Part shown: piece by piece, positions 27,428-37,330 of the stretch | Layout: every line of letters starts with the position of its first letter | How positions within the stretch are numbered: the stretch's first letter is position 1 | NCBI GenBank assembly: GCA_964019655.1 | Contig: CAXHTR010000004.1 | Span: 1,015,300 to 1,079,299 of the forward strand | DNA: 64,000 nucleotides | From: Perkinsela sp. pyNocScin1 | Taxonomy: Eukaryota; Euglenozoa; Kinetoplastea; Prokinetoplastida; Perkinselidae | Direction: 5' to 3' | Program-made: the position numbers and the translations under genes | The notes under the pieces: generated by a model | What the model was told of the DNA's origin: nothing | Database searches by the model: none | Seen by the model: the letters and a program-made list of their open reading frames with translations, nothing else

Positions 27428-28437
27428 ATGAGGAAACTATGCTATGTATAGGCCCGATGTAGCGGTGCGGCAACCCTCCGTAATGCGTTTAAATGGTGGG
27501 GATTTCAAGCGCCGGGGTGTGGGGGGAAAACCCCCAAAACCTGGTGTGCTCTGTGTTCTTGTTAGATACTACGGGACTTGGCAATCGCTGCTCAGCACAC
27601 AATCGTGATGGAAAGCTACATCAGAGGCTCTGCATAAAAGTGGCGAAGCGGTGCTTCATTCCATCCAACAAGCCTTTAAAGCCTAGAACGCGCGGTATTC
27701 TCCGAGGAAGAGGTATCAAGTGTGCTAAGTCTAGTTTCTGATCTCGAGTACGCTAGCAGGCTATGGTATGCATTTCGCTTCGAATGCCCCGGAATCGGGG
27801 TACTTGAAGAGTAAAGCTGTTGACATGGAAATTTTCAGTGCCATTCCGAAAGACACGGTTCTACGTTTATACTGTAGGGCAGGCAAGCAGTGAAAACTGC
27901 ACTCGAACGCTGTTAACAAGGCAAGAAATGAGAAGATGATAGGGTAAGAACACTGCTCTCCTTCAGATGAACTTTTTACCTGGGCGGAAAGCGCTGTATG
28001 AGACACTGTCGATGGCTTTACACATGAAATTCGCTAAAGCGTAGCTTAGATTTGGCCCACCTGCCCTGATACATTATCTCACAGTCCACCTTGAACATCC
28101 AATCCCAATATTTTCGTCGTTACCTGGCCGTGGTCTTGACGCCCTAGTCTTCAAGAATCGTTAATCATGTGCGAAAAGAGAACACTGATTTATCCTTTTT
28201 AAATCTTTAATTAAAAAAAATAAAGGAATCTTGAATCAGAGAACAACGCTGTCGGCGGGGGACAGCCAGCCACTTCTACACATGATGCGGATGGTTCCCG
28301 GCAAAATTTATCTTCGATGGGCAGCGAGTTTGAGACGCTGAGCCGATGTAGCACCTCTCGCTCCATATCACTCTGTCCGAGGAATACATTTGCCCATCGT
28401 TGTCGATGCAGGAATACGTGACCGCCATGCACATCGT
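27428..28437. other. Non-coding stretch, no gene recognised
   Basis: About 1 kb. Short open frames on both strands have no recognisable protein character. A small hairpin with a GGGGG/CCCCC stem and GAAAA loop lies at about 27522-27535. Otherwise I see no conserved element. Confidence 0.5.
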
Positions 28438-28902
28438 ATGGGCCGCCGTACACATCGTAAGGGCACGATAAAGCTTTACCAACCGTACTTTTTGGGATTC
28501 GGGGTGACATTCTATATTGGAAGTGACGGGTTGCAGCATCCCTATTGCATGATTTGTCGAGGGAAGCATATCAAAGAAAACAGCTGCTTGAATCGAAAGA
28601 GTCTTTCTATGCATTTTCGAGCGAAGCGTAAGAACATCGCTAGGCTAAATGAGAGGCAAGTTTTCAAAATTTTCAAGAAGATGCGACAACTGCTCCCATC
28701 GGATAGCTTGCGTACACGCAGTCAGATTATTATGCCTTGTCCAGGGCGAAATACGCACACGAGGGAGCATTCTTCTTCTAATTCAACTGCTATTTCGAAT
28801 ACCAATCTTCCTCGTGCTGACATATCATTATATATTCACATGGTTCCCTTCGAGGCTTGTTTGGTGGCTCTCCGCAGTCTTGCTGGAGATAGTGACGGCT
28901 GA
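28438..28902 (+). pseudogene. Remnant resembling a ZBED/hAT-type BED zinc finger
   Basis: Frame from ATG 28438 of 154 codons. The segment YQPYFLGFGVTFYIG, then HPYCMICRGKHIKENSCLNR, then KSLSMHFRAKRKN follows the BED-like N-terminus of ZBED5/FAM200/SCAND3-type proteins, which come from hAT transposases: Y-x-x-FGF-T, P-x-C-x-x-C, ENS-L, KL-x-x-H. The second His of the usual H-x4-H is not evident. The rest of the frame has no recognised transposase core, and no intact transposase follows, so it reads as a decayed insertion or captured fragment. A small real gene cannot be excluded. Confidence 0.45.
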
Positions 28903-29768
28903 TGGACGCTAAAAGTTGCTCGTCACGGTTAACATGTCTCAGACTCTTTTTCTGCTATGAGTCATCGAATTATTCATCATCATCATTCATCGTCATTCAT
29001 ATACAAATACTACTGGCACGTATAATTCAGCGAAATTGCATCAGAACGGAAATCAAATTTATCATGCGATCGATTTAAACGTAATACGAAATGAGATTTT
29101 AGGCTAATTTAGTTTTAATGTGGAGAGATGCTTCACTTCTTTATATCACTTACCGTATTAGTACACATCATGATGATCCCGTGGCACAATCAAGGAACAT
29201 GGCAGTTTTTCTGGTGTCAAAGAATCACTTTGAATGCGCTTAACTCGAACGGCAGAGACCGATAGAGAGGCAGCCAGCATCGAGAGAGATAGTGATCGAA
29301 CCAAATTTTTTCAAGACCGAGAGGAAAAAAGAAAGCAAAGCTTATAGGAAGCCACACATAAAGCCTAAAAAGAAAGAAGCAAAAGGGTGAGCAAAAAGGC
29401 AGGAGGAACGGCGACGACCATGTCTCCTTGACGTCATACTCATAGCCGTCGGGTACCTTATCAAGGAAGTGGGCACGGGCGCCAAGGCGAACCCGCTTAT
29501 TCGCATCTGACGATACAGCATCCCATTTATGTAAGGGGTTTACGATGTTCATATATTGTGAAGCTTGTGTGGAGAATTTCTCGAAGCTGCCAAAATGGGT
29601 ACATGATGTACTTTAAGCCAACCAGCAGTGAGCAGGGTTTCACTCCTGATCATGAGACGCTTATCCAGACCCTTTGTATGAATTTCGACGTACATGTAGT
29701 TATGGGAGCTCATGTAATAGAATCAATCACTAAAAACGTAAACACACTTTACGAAAACAGCACAATCC
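28903..29768. other. Non-coding stretch, no gene recognised
   Basis: AT-rich, with a CATCATCAT-type simple stretch near 28975-29000. Frames on either strand start without ATG or have no protein character. Nothing else recognised. Confidence 0.5.
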
Positions 29769-30670
29769 AAAGTCGTTTAAGTCGCTGGTGCAAGCTACTG
29801 CATATCTTGGCTCAGTACGGCACCCATACCGGATATCCTCATCATAGCAAGTTTACCTTCGAAATCTTCCTCCAAGACATGCCCGTGATAGCTAGCCCAG
29901 CAGAGATTCAAAAGTCCAGCCCTGCTTAAGTGAATAAGCTCTTGAGACTGACCACTCCCGAAAATCGGGCTGCCTGGAGTTGAACTCGCAGAAAATAAGT
30001 TGATAAATGTTTTCCCGTAAAACGCGACGCGCTGAAATCCCGTTTGGGGACCCAACAGTAACGGATAAAGAAAGAAGTATAACACCCTCGCGACGGTGGA
30101 TCTCGTCGTGCCCGGTAGAAGTACGGCGCGTTGGAATGGCTCGGAGGGGTGTTGGAGCCTGAAACCAACACAACCAAAAGCCTTTCAACTCGCTGGTATA
30201 AGGTACTGCATACTACGGCTCATACCGAATATCCTCATCACAACAAGTTTACCTTCGAAATCTTCCTCCATGACATGAAAGCTCAAGTCTGACCGCTCCC
30301 GAAAACCGGGTCGCCCGGCGTCGAACCCGTGCAATTTTAGTTGATTAATATTTTCCCCTCAAAAGCGAAGCCCGGAAATACTACCCCACTGCTCATCATG
30401 AACTGACTAAGAAAGCAGCATAGCACCCTCGAGACAGTGGATCTCGTCTCTCTGGTACAAGTACAACGCGCTGGAACGGCTCGGGGGGGTCTCCGACCCC
30501 AAAAAAACTTCAAAATTTTTTTTCGAAATTTGGATGAAATTTTTGAGATCCGACCGCAAGCTCGGCCCTGCATCTGAAAAACTGGCGAAATCAGTACCAC
30601 CATAAATACCGACAAACGGAGTTGAACTCAGAACACTTGTGATAAACCAGAAGTATAACACCCTCAAAAT
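29769..30670. repeat. Degenerate tandem repeat family with B-box-like motif
   Basis: Two imperfect direct copies, about 29769-30170 and 30176-30560, plus a third partial copy about 30600-30670. Shared landmarks: CTCATC...AAGTTTACCTTCGAAATC (29842 and 30233 regions), CTCCCGAAAA.CGGG (29955 and 30295), and AGTGGATCTCGTC/GGTGGATCTCGTC (about 30095 and 30436). On the minus strand each copy carries GAGTTCAACTCC or GGGTTCGACGCC, close to the Pol III internal B box GGTTCGANNCC. No clear A box at tRNA spacing was found. They may be decayed SINE-like elements. Confidence 0.65.
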
Positions 30671-31118
30671 GTATTTTCTTCTCAAATGATTAGACTAATT
30701 CACAGCTTCTGCCTCCTGTCGCGCTCAGCTGAGAATGATGTGAATTCCAGCGCTGTGCTTACAAGGACTCGCGGTTTATTAGTGTTCATACAACAAAAAT
30801 ACGGTTTGGTCGCCCTATATCAATATATAGCATACAACCATGTAAGCTAGTATGAGCATGCGGACGACTTGACCAGGTACGGCAGCCCCCCAGCACACGC
30901 TGGGTAAGCGCCCCACACACCTGAAAAATGTGCGATGCACAGCCACAACGTTGCGGTTCTCGCGCGCACAGAATTTCGTCACGCTATGAATTTCGAAAAC
31001 ACACTAAATTCATCGGTCGTTGACCACATAAATATTACAGAGGGTGAGCACACGCCCCACTTAATGGGAGTGACTTCTGTCACACACCCAAAAAAATGGA
31101 CTAAATTCCATGACAACA
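30671..31118 (+). promoter_or_regulatory. Upstream region of rDNA (promoter and 5' external transcribed spacer)
   Basis: 448 bp between the degenerate repeats and the SSU start. By position it must hold the RNA polymerase I promoter and 5' ETS unless transcription begins further left. There is no repeated enhancer array and no motif I can name; a TATATCAATATATAG stretch lies near 30818. Role from position only. Confidence 0.4.
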
Positions 31119-33095
31119 AACCTGGTTGATTCTGCCAGTAGTCATATGCTTGTTTCAAGGATTAAGCCATGCAAGCCTAAGAGTAACCTAACTAACACAG
31201 GAGGTCTGCGAACGGCTCATTATATCAGAGATGATTTACCGGGAGTATAGCAGCGCTCGCTGCCCAATGGATAACTTCGCGAAACGCGAAGCTAATACAT
31301 GTACGACACGCAGGCTGCTCCACCGAAGCGCACTCGGCTAAACCCGCGTGCGCGGAGCGTCTGTGCGGATGGTTGCTGCGAAGACCAGCGCCGCTCGCGC
31401 GGCAGAGTCGGAGAGCGATGAATCAGACCATTCAGCGAAAGCGCGCTTCGGCGCGCGTGTCCCGACAAGTCTCTGCCCTATCAGCTCTGATGGTACTGTA
31501 TTGGACTACCATGGCGATAACGGGTACGGGGAATTAGGGTTCGATTCCGGAGAGGGAGCCTGAGAGATAGCTACCACTTCTACGGAGGGCAGCAGGCGCG
31601 TAAATTGCCCAATGCCAAATCGGCGAGGCAGCGAAGAAAAATAGCGATCCCGTTTTTTTAAATCGGGAGTTGCAATGTGTGGTACGTAAACCCACCAACG
31701 AGTAACGATTGGAGGACAAGTCTGGTGCCAGCACCCGCGGTAATTCCAGCTCCAATAGCGTATATTAATGTTGCTGCTGTTAAAGGGTTCGTAGTTGGAC
31801 TCGGGGCGCGCGGATGCCTGCACACTCGTGCTCGCTCTTGCGCGCCCCGTCACAGACGGAGCCGCGTTCCGCCGCGTGCCTTCACTGGTACGCGGTACCC
31901 GCAAGGGATTCGAGTGCGACACACTCTTTGAACCGTCCGTCGTTCTCACCGTGAATAAAACAGCGTGTTCAAGGCAGCCGTTCGGCCGCATGACAAAGCA
32001 TGGAATGACAGAGCATCGACCAGCTGGGCGTGCTTTTGTTGGTTTTACTACCTCGTTGGGTAACTCGCCCCTGTGCTTGTGCTCCTCGGAGCAGATTGCA
32101 GGGACACGGGATTAACGGGGGTTGTCGGGGAAAACCGTATTCGGGCGTGAGAGGTGAAATTCTTAGACCGCCCGGGGACGAACTCAAGCGAAGGCAGTTT
32201 TCAAGTATACCTTCATCAATCAAGAACTAAAGTGTGGAGATCGAAGATGATTAGATACCATTGTAGTCCACCACTGCAAACGATGACGCCCATGGATCGG
32301 ACAGTATTTTACTCCGATGGGATCTTTTCGGCACTGCTCCCCTTCAACGCGAAAGCTGAGGCTATGGTCTCATGGGGAAGTACGTTCGCAAGGCTGAAAC
32401 TTAAAGAAATTGACGGAATGGCACCACCAGACGTGGAGTGTGCGGTTTAATTTGACTCAACACGGGAAACCTTACCAGGACAGGACAACGGAATGATTGA
32501 CAGATTGATAGCTCTTTCTTGATTCGTTTGACGGTGGTGCATGGCCGCTTTTGGTCGGTGAAGTGATTTGTTTGGTTGATTCCTTTAACGGACGAGACCC
32601 AATCCGCTTACTAGGTCCGTCATTATCTTTGGGGCTGTTTCTTCGGAGGCACGCTCGAAAAATGGCGCGTCCTTCTTCGCGGCATTCCATGCGCCTTAGC
32701 ATGGTGGCATTTTGGGCAACAGCAGGTCCGTGATGCTCCTAAATGTCCTGGGCGACACGCGCACTACAATGACAAAGTGAATGAGTGAAACCTTCGGGTC
32801 CTGCTCCGAGAGGAGTGGGAAAACTTCGAAAACTATGTCGTGCTTGGGATCGAAGCTTGCAATTATTCTTCTTGAACGAGGAATGTCTAGTAGACGCGCT
32901 TCATCAAAGCGCATTGACTACGTCCCTGCCATTTGTACACACCGCCCGTCGTTGTTACCGATGTCAGTTGGATACAGATCAACGGAGCGTGCGCTGCCAC
33001 CCCGGCGCCGCGCGCGAAGTTGATCGATATTCAACTAGTAGAGGAAGCAAAAGTCGTAACAAGGTAGCTGTAGGTGAACCTGCAGCTGGATCATT
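31119..33095 (+). rRNA. Small-subunit (18S-type) ribosomal RNA
   Basis: Begins AACCTGGTTGATTCTGCCAG and ends GTAGGTGAACCTGCAGCTGG followed by ATCATTA. Universal blocks are present: GTGCCAGCACCCGCGGTAA (about 31725), GATTAGATACCATTGTAG, AAACTTAAAGAAATTGACGG (about 32397), TTTGACTCAACACGGG (32451-32466), GTACACACCGCCCGTCG. Euglenozoan-type variants include GTGTGGAGATCGAAGATG and CTTTTGGTCGGTGAAGTG. Length about 1977 nt, shorter than the about 2200 nt of trypanosomatids. T32457 is the predicted target of the two H/ACA RNAs. Ends estimated within a few bases. Confidence 0.96.
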
Positions 33096-33189
33096 ACGAA
33101 AGTATGGACTCTCGAATAAGGGAGGATACAAGTTTAATTAAACTGGAGCCATCTTCGGGTGGCGCCACCCATTTTCTGAAAATGGGGAA
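33096..33189 (+). other. Internal transcribed spacer 1 (very short)
   Basis: About 94 nt between SSU and 5.8S. It contains a hairpin-capable stretch around CCATCTTCGGGTGG (about 33148). Exact ends are not resolved. Confidence 0.75.
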
Positions 33190-33350
33190 CGAACAACTCA
33201 TAACAGTGGATGTCTTGGCTCCCTAGTCGATGAAGGACGCGGCGACATGCGATAACTCGTATGCATTGCAGAATCAAGCGTATTACCAAGACTTTGAACG
33301 CAGCCTGTGTGCTCGCCAGTTCTCTGGCGCTGCACGCCCGCGCTTCAGTG
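33190..33350 (+). rRNA. 5.8S ribosomal RNA
   Basis: Recognised by AGTGGATGTCTTGGCTCC (about 33205), GATGAAGGACGCGGCGACAT, GCGATAACTCG...GCATTGCAGAATCAAG and ACTTTGAACGCAGCC, the standard 5.8S order. Length about 160 nt; the 3' end is estimated. Confidence 0.9.
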
Positions 33351-33424
33351 CCGGTACCGAGTTTGGGGGCGCACGCGACCCCGCAGATGTGGTTCTCATT
33401 GATGGACCCTGAAAAGAAAACAAC
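33351..33424 (+). other. Internal transcribed spacer 2 (very short)
   Basis: About 75 nt between the estimated 5.8S end and the LSU start; far shorter than in trypanosomatids. Ends uncertain by about 15 nt. Confidence 0.65.
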
Positions 33425-34687
33425 TTCAAGGCCTGAGGCGCGGTCGACCACCCGCTGAACTTAAGCATATCATTAAGCGGAGGAAAAGAAAACAACCGTG
33501 ATCCCCGTAGTAGCGGCGAGCGAAGTGGGGTCAGCCCAATCCGAATCTTTCTTCGGAAAGAGTTGTGGAGTATGGACGGCGCTCGGGGGCCTCGCACGAA
33601 AGTCTTCCTGGAATGGAGCGCCAGAGAGGGTGATAGCCCCGTGTGCGTGCGAGAAACCTGATAGAAGCGCCGCTCCGGAGAGTAGTACTGCTTGGGAGTG
33701 CAGTGCGAACGGCAGGTATACCTCTGCCAAGGCTAAATATCATAGGGAGACCGATAGCGAACAAGTAGCGTGAGCGAAAGATGAAAAGCACTTTGGAGAG
33801 AGAGTGAAACAGCACCTGAAGCTGTTATGAGGTAAGGAGTGGATCACTATCCAAGGGGCGCTGACGTTTGTTGGTTTACCGGCTGGCCGCTCAGCGCCTC
33901 ACGCCTGCCGCCGCCCGACTGTCCCGGATGCGGCCTCCCCGGAGGCGCGCGTCGCACGGGAACGGGAGGGCGGAGTTCCTCGCGCTCTGTCAGTTTTCTG
34001 ATGTTGTGGGGCAGGCTTCGAGACCGACTCTTCTGTCGGCGATGGGATTCACTCGCCCGTCTTGAAACACGGACCAAGGAGTCTAACAAGTGTGCGAGTC
34101 ATCTACCTTCACGGTACGTGGCGCACTGAAAGGGCAGTCCGCTTCTGCGGATGTCGTGCCATTTTCTCTGAAAAGCAGCACGGGCCGAGCCTCGGCGATG
34201 GGCCAGGGCGTTGCGCCTGAGCATATATGTTGGGACCCGAAAGGTGGTGACCTATGCCTGAATAGGATGAAGCCGAGGGAAACCTTGGTGGAGGTCCGCA
34301 GCGATGTTGACGTGCAAATCACTCGTTTGATTTGGGTATAGGGGCGAAAGACTCATCGAACCACCTAGTAGCTGGTTCACCCCGAAGTTTCCCTCAGGAT
34401 AGCTGGTGACAGTTGAGTAGTCGTGTGCGGTAAAGCAAATGATTAGAGGAATTGGCGGGCGTAGCCCCGTTGACCTATTCTCAAACTTTAAACGTGCACC
34501 GCGCGTGCGCTTGCTTCTGTGAAGCGCGCGCCCGATTGTGTCACTTAGTGGGCCTCTTTCGGTAAGCGGAACAGGCGATGCGGAATGCTCCGCAAGTGGA
34601 CTTAAGGCGCCCAAGTGTAGGCTCATAGATACCATGAAGGGTGTTCGTTGATCTAGACAGCAGGACGGTGGCCATGGAAGTCGGAAT

Positions 34688-34721
<34 letters not shown>

Positions 34722-35711
34722 TCAACCAGCCCCGAAAATGGATGGCGCTCAAGCCTACCGCCGACAGTCCACCGTGACGGTTGCGACCGAGGTTGTCGAT
34801 ACGTCCGTCACGTGTAGGGGTGCGTGAACGCAAAGCTGCGAAGCCTGTGGCGTGAGCCTCGGTGGAGCTGCGTTTAGTGCAGATCTTGGTTGTAGTAGCG
34901 AATATTCAACTGTGGATTCACACGAACGATCGTTGAAGGCTGAAGTGGGGAAGGGTTTCGTGTCAACGGCGATCGGACACGAGTGACTCGGTACTAAAGC
35001 CAGCGTTGAACCGTCTTCGAATGCTTCTATCGTAGGTGTCGTGAGACGCCCACCTAGAAGAGTGGCTGAAAGTATGGCAGGCTTAATATTCCTGCAGCCG
35101 ATCATGGGAGCATGGCGGCGACGCTTCCGACAAGACTGGCGACGGTGTGCGCCCGGCCCGGGAGAGTTCTCTTTTCTTCTGAATGGCTTCGGCCCCCGGC
35201 GAGTTCGCGTCGAGCGGAGACCCGGGAGGCGCGCCAGCAGAGCCCCGCAATTGCGCAGGGTAGGGAACCGGGCGCCCGCCTACGAAAAAGCCAGTGGCGT
35301 TACGTCTCCCGATGACGGGCCGTACCCATATCCGCATCCGGTCCCCAAGCTTTGAAAGCTCTAGCCAGTAGAACAAGGTAGTCTAAGGGAAGTCGGCAAA
35401 TTGGATGTGTAAGCTCGCGAGAAACATTGGCTCTGAAGGCAAAGCCGCCGCGGCCGCCTCCTTCTTTTCGTAGTAATTTTAGGAGTGTGCTCCCGCAAGG
35501 GCGTACGCAACTAAATTACCCACGTGAGTTTGAGTTGCCCTCACGGGCACGGAACACCCGCGGCGGCGCTGAATTGCTGTTTCAGAACTGCTTATCCAGG
35601 GGAATCCAACTGTATAATTAAAACACAGGCTTGCGACGCAGATAAGGTCTGTTTGACGCAAGCTGATTTCTGCCCAGTGCTCTGAATGTCAATGTGACGA
35701 GATTCACCTAC

Positions 35712-35768
<57 letters not shown>

Positions 35769-36475
35769 TTCTAATTAGAGACGCGCATGAATGGATTAAT
35801 GAGATTCCCACTGTCCCTAGCTACCATCTAGCGAACCAACTGCGTCAAGGGAACGGTCTTGAATGATTAAGCGGGGAAAGAAGACCCTGTTGAGTTTGAC
35901 TCCAGTCTCAGTTTGTCGGGCGGCATAGGAGGTGTAGTCATAGGTGGGAGGTGCAAACCGGTTCTGAAAAACCACTTCTTCTATCGTTACTCTGCAAATT
36001 CAATGGTAAAGCGCAGGGGGTTAGCCTGCACTAGCAGGCCTTCGACTCCGCCCCTCGCGGGCGGGGCAACTTCCCTTTTGTAGCACTAACCCCGGGATAC
36101 ATATCCTGGGGGAGCTTCCGTTTGGAAACCAGACTGAGATGGGGAGTTTGGCTGGGGCGGCATATCTGCTAAACAACAACGCAGGTGTCCTAAGGCGAGC
36201 TCAGTGAGGACAGAAACCTCACGTAGAGCACAAGGGCAAAAGCTCGCTTGATCTTCGACTTTCAGTACTAGTCGAGAAAGTGAAAGCTTGGCCAGCGATC
36301 CTTTGAGCACGTACATTGAGGTATAATGCCAGAGGTGTCATAAAAATTACCACAGGGATAACTGGCTTGTGGCAGCCAAGCGTTCCTAGCGACGTTGCCG
36401 TTTGATCCTTCGATGTCGGCTCTTCCTAGCCTTGCGCCGCAGCAGACGCAAAGGGTCGGATTGTTCACCCGGATG

Positions 36476-36519
<44 letters not shown>

Positions 36520-36955
36520 TTACCCTACTTAATCGTACACATCAACAATAGGCGCTCCGAGGGTAATGCGAAGTAGTACGAGAGGAACTTTCGTTTCGCC
36601 TCACTGGCAACCGCGGTCTCCCGAACGGGGGCGCCGCAACGCTACCAGGCGATGATTCACAGCTGAACGCCTCTTAAGCTGGAAATCAATCCCGAAGAGG
36701 GCCTCCCTCCGTTTGGAGGAACTGGTTCCGAAGTGTCGGCCGAGTACAGTAGCCCACGCAGTGGGTCATCGGCGGCTCGTCAGAGTGACAGTAAAGTACG
36801 AGTAGGTACCATGTCCCACCTGGAGCAGACGACTCCAGATGCACAGCCAGGTATACGTGCTGGAGGAATTTAGGTTCCGACTCACTGAGCCTGTGTATGT
36901 GCCAATAGGTGCGAAAAAAGGTCACACACCGCGAGTACGGGTGTTGTGACATTAT
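33425..36955 (+). rRNA. Large-subunit (28S-type) ribosomal RNA region
   Basis: Starts near GACCACCCGCTGAACTTAAG (33446 region). Conserved blocks in order: AAGCGGAGGAAAAGAAA, GTAGTAGCGGCGAGCGAAG, GAGAGTTCTCTTTTCTTCT (about 35160), GGGAAGTCGGCAAATTGG (about 35387), CTCTTAAGGTAGCCAAATGC (about 35742), ACCCTGTTGAGTTTGACTC, CACAGGGATAACTGGCTTG (about 36351), GGGTCGGATTGTTCACCCG, and the sarcin-ricin loop AGTACGAGAGGAAC at 36575-36588. In other kinetoplastids this region is cut into LSU-alpha, LSU-beta and several small rRNAs; whether and where it is cut here cannot be read from sequence alone. The 3' end is an estimate. Confidence 0.92.
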
Positions 36956-37330
36956 TTTTTGTGGAGAGTGGGTGTCCTGGGTGTAAGTGGACGTAGACAT
37001 GGGAGAAATGAAGGGAGAGAGTGAGATCAATGTCTTCGAAATTGGAATAAGCATTGAGTGTGAAGATGGCACATGCTGAGATGGATGAGCTACTGATGGG
37101 AATGGAAGAGAAGGGAGGTCATCTATTATGCATGTTCGAGCCAAGCATTGATCTCATTGTGCTTTCCGAGTGCTCGTCATTGAGTATTTTGTGTGATAAG
37201 CTCACGATGATGAAGGGGGGTACGAGAAAGCCTGTGCCGTGATGGAGCCTTGATGAGCGGGAGTGGGGTTATTTCGTAAAAGTGGCAGATTGATATGACC
37301 GAGATGGAAATGGGGGGAAAGAATAACCTG
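36956..37330. other. G-rich, C-poor zone just after the LSU
   Basis: Over about 375 bp the plus strand has far more G than C (for example 36961-37020 has 4 C). Runs such as GGGAGAAATGAAGGGAGAGAG are purine-rich. No gene. It could be part of the 3' external spacer or a termination zone. Confidence 0.6.

Noticed and set aside
29217-29929. Frames of 111 and 123 codons upstream of the repeats
   Set aside because: Low-complexity or non-ATG starts and partial overlap with the degenerate repeats; no protein family resemblance.
30090-30160. 5S rRNA gene near the GGTGGATCTCGTC motif
   Set aside because: Only a short GATCTCGTC resemblance; the rest of 5S, including its internal promoter, is absent.
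31348-35621. Many short frames on both strands inside the rRNA genes
   Set aside because: They lie within recognisable SSU, 5.8S and LSU sequence.
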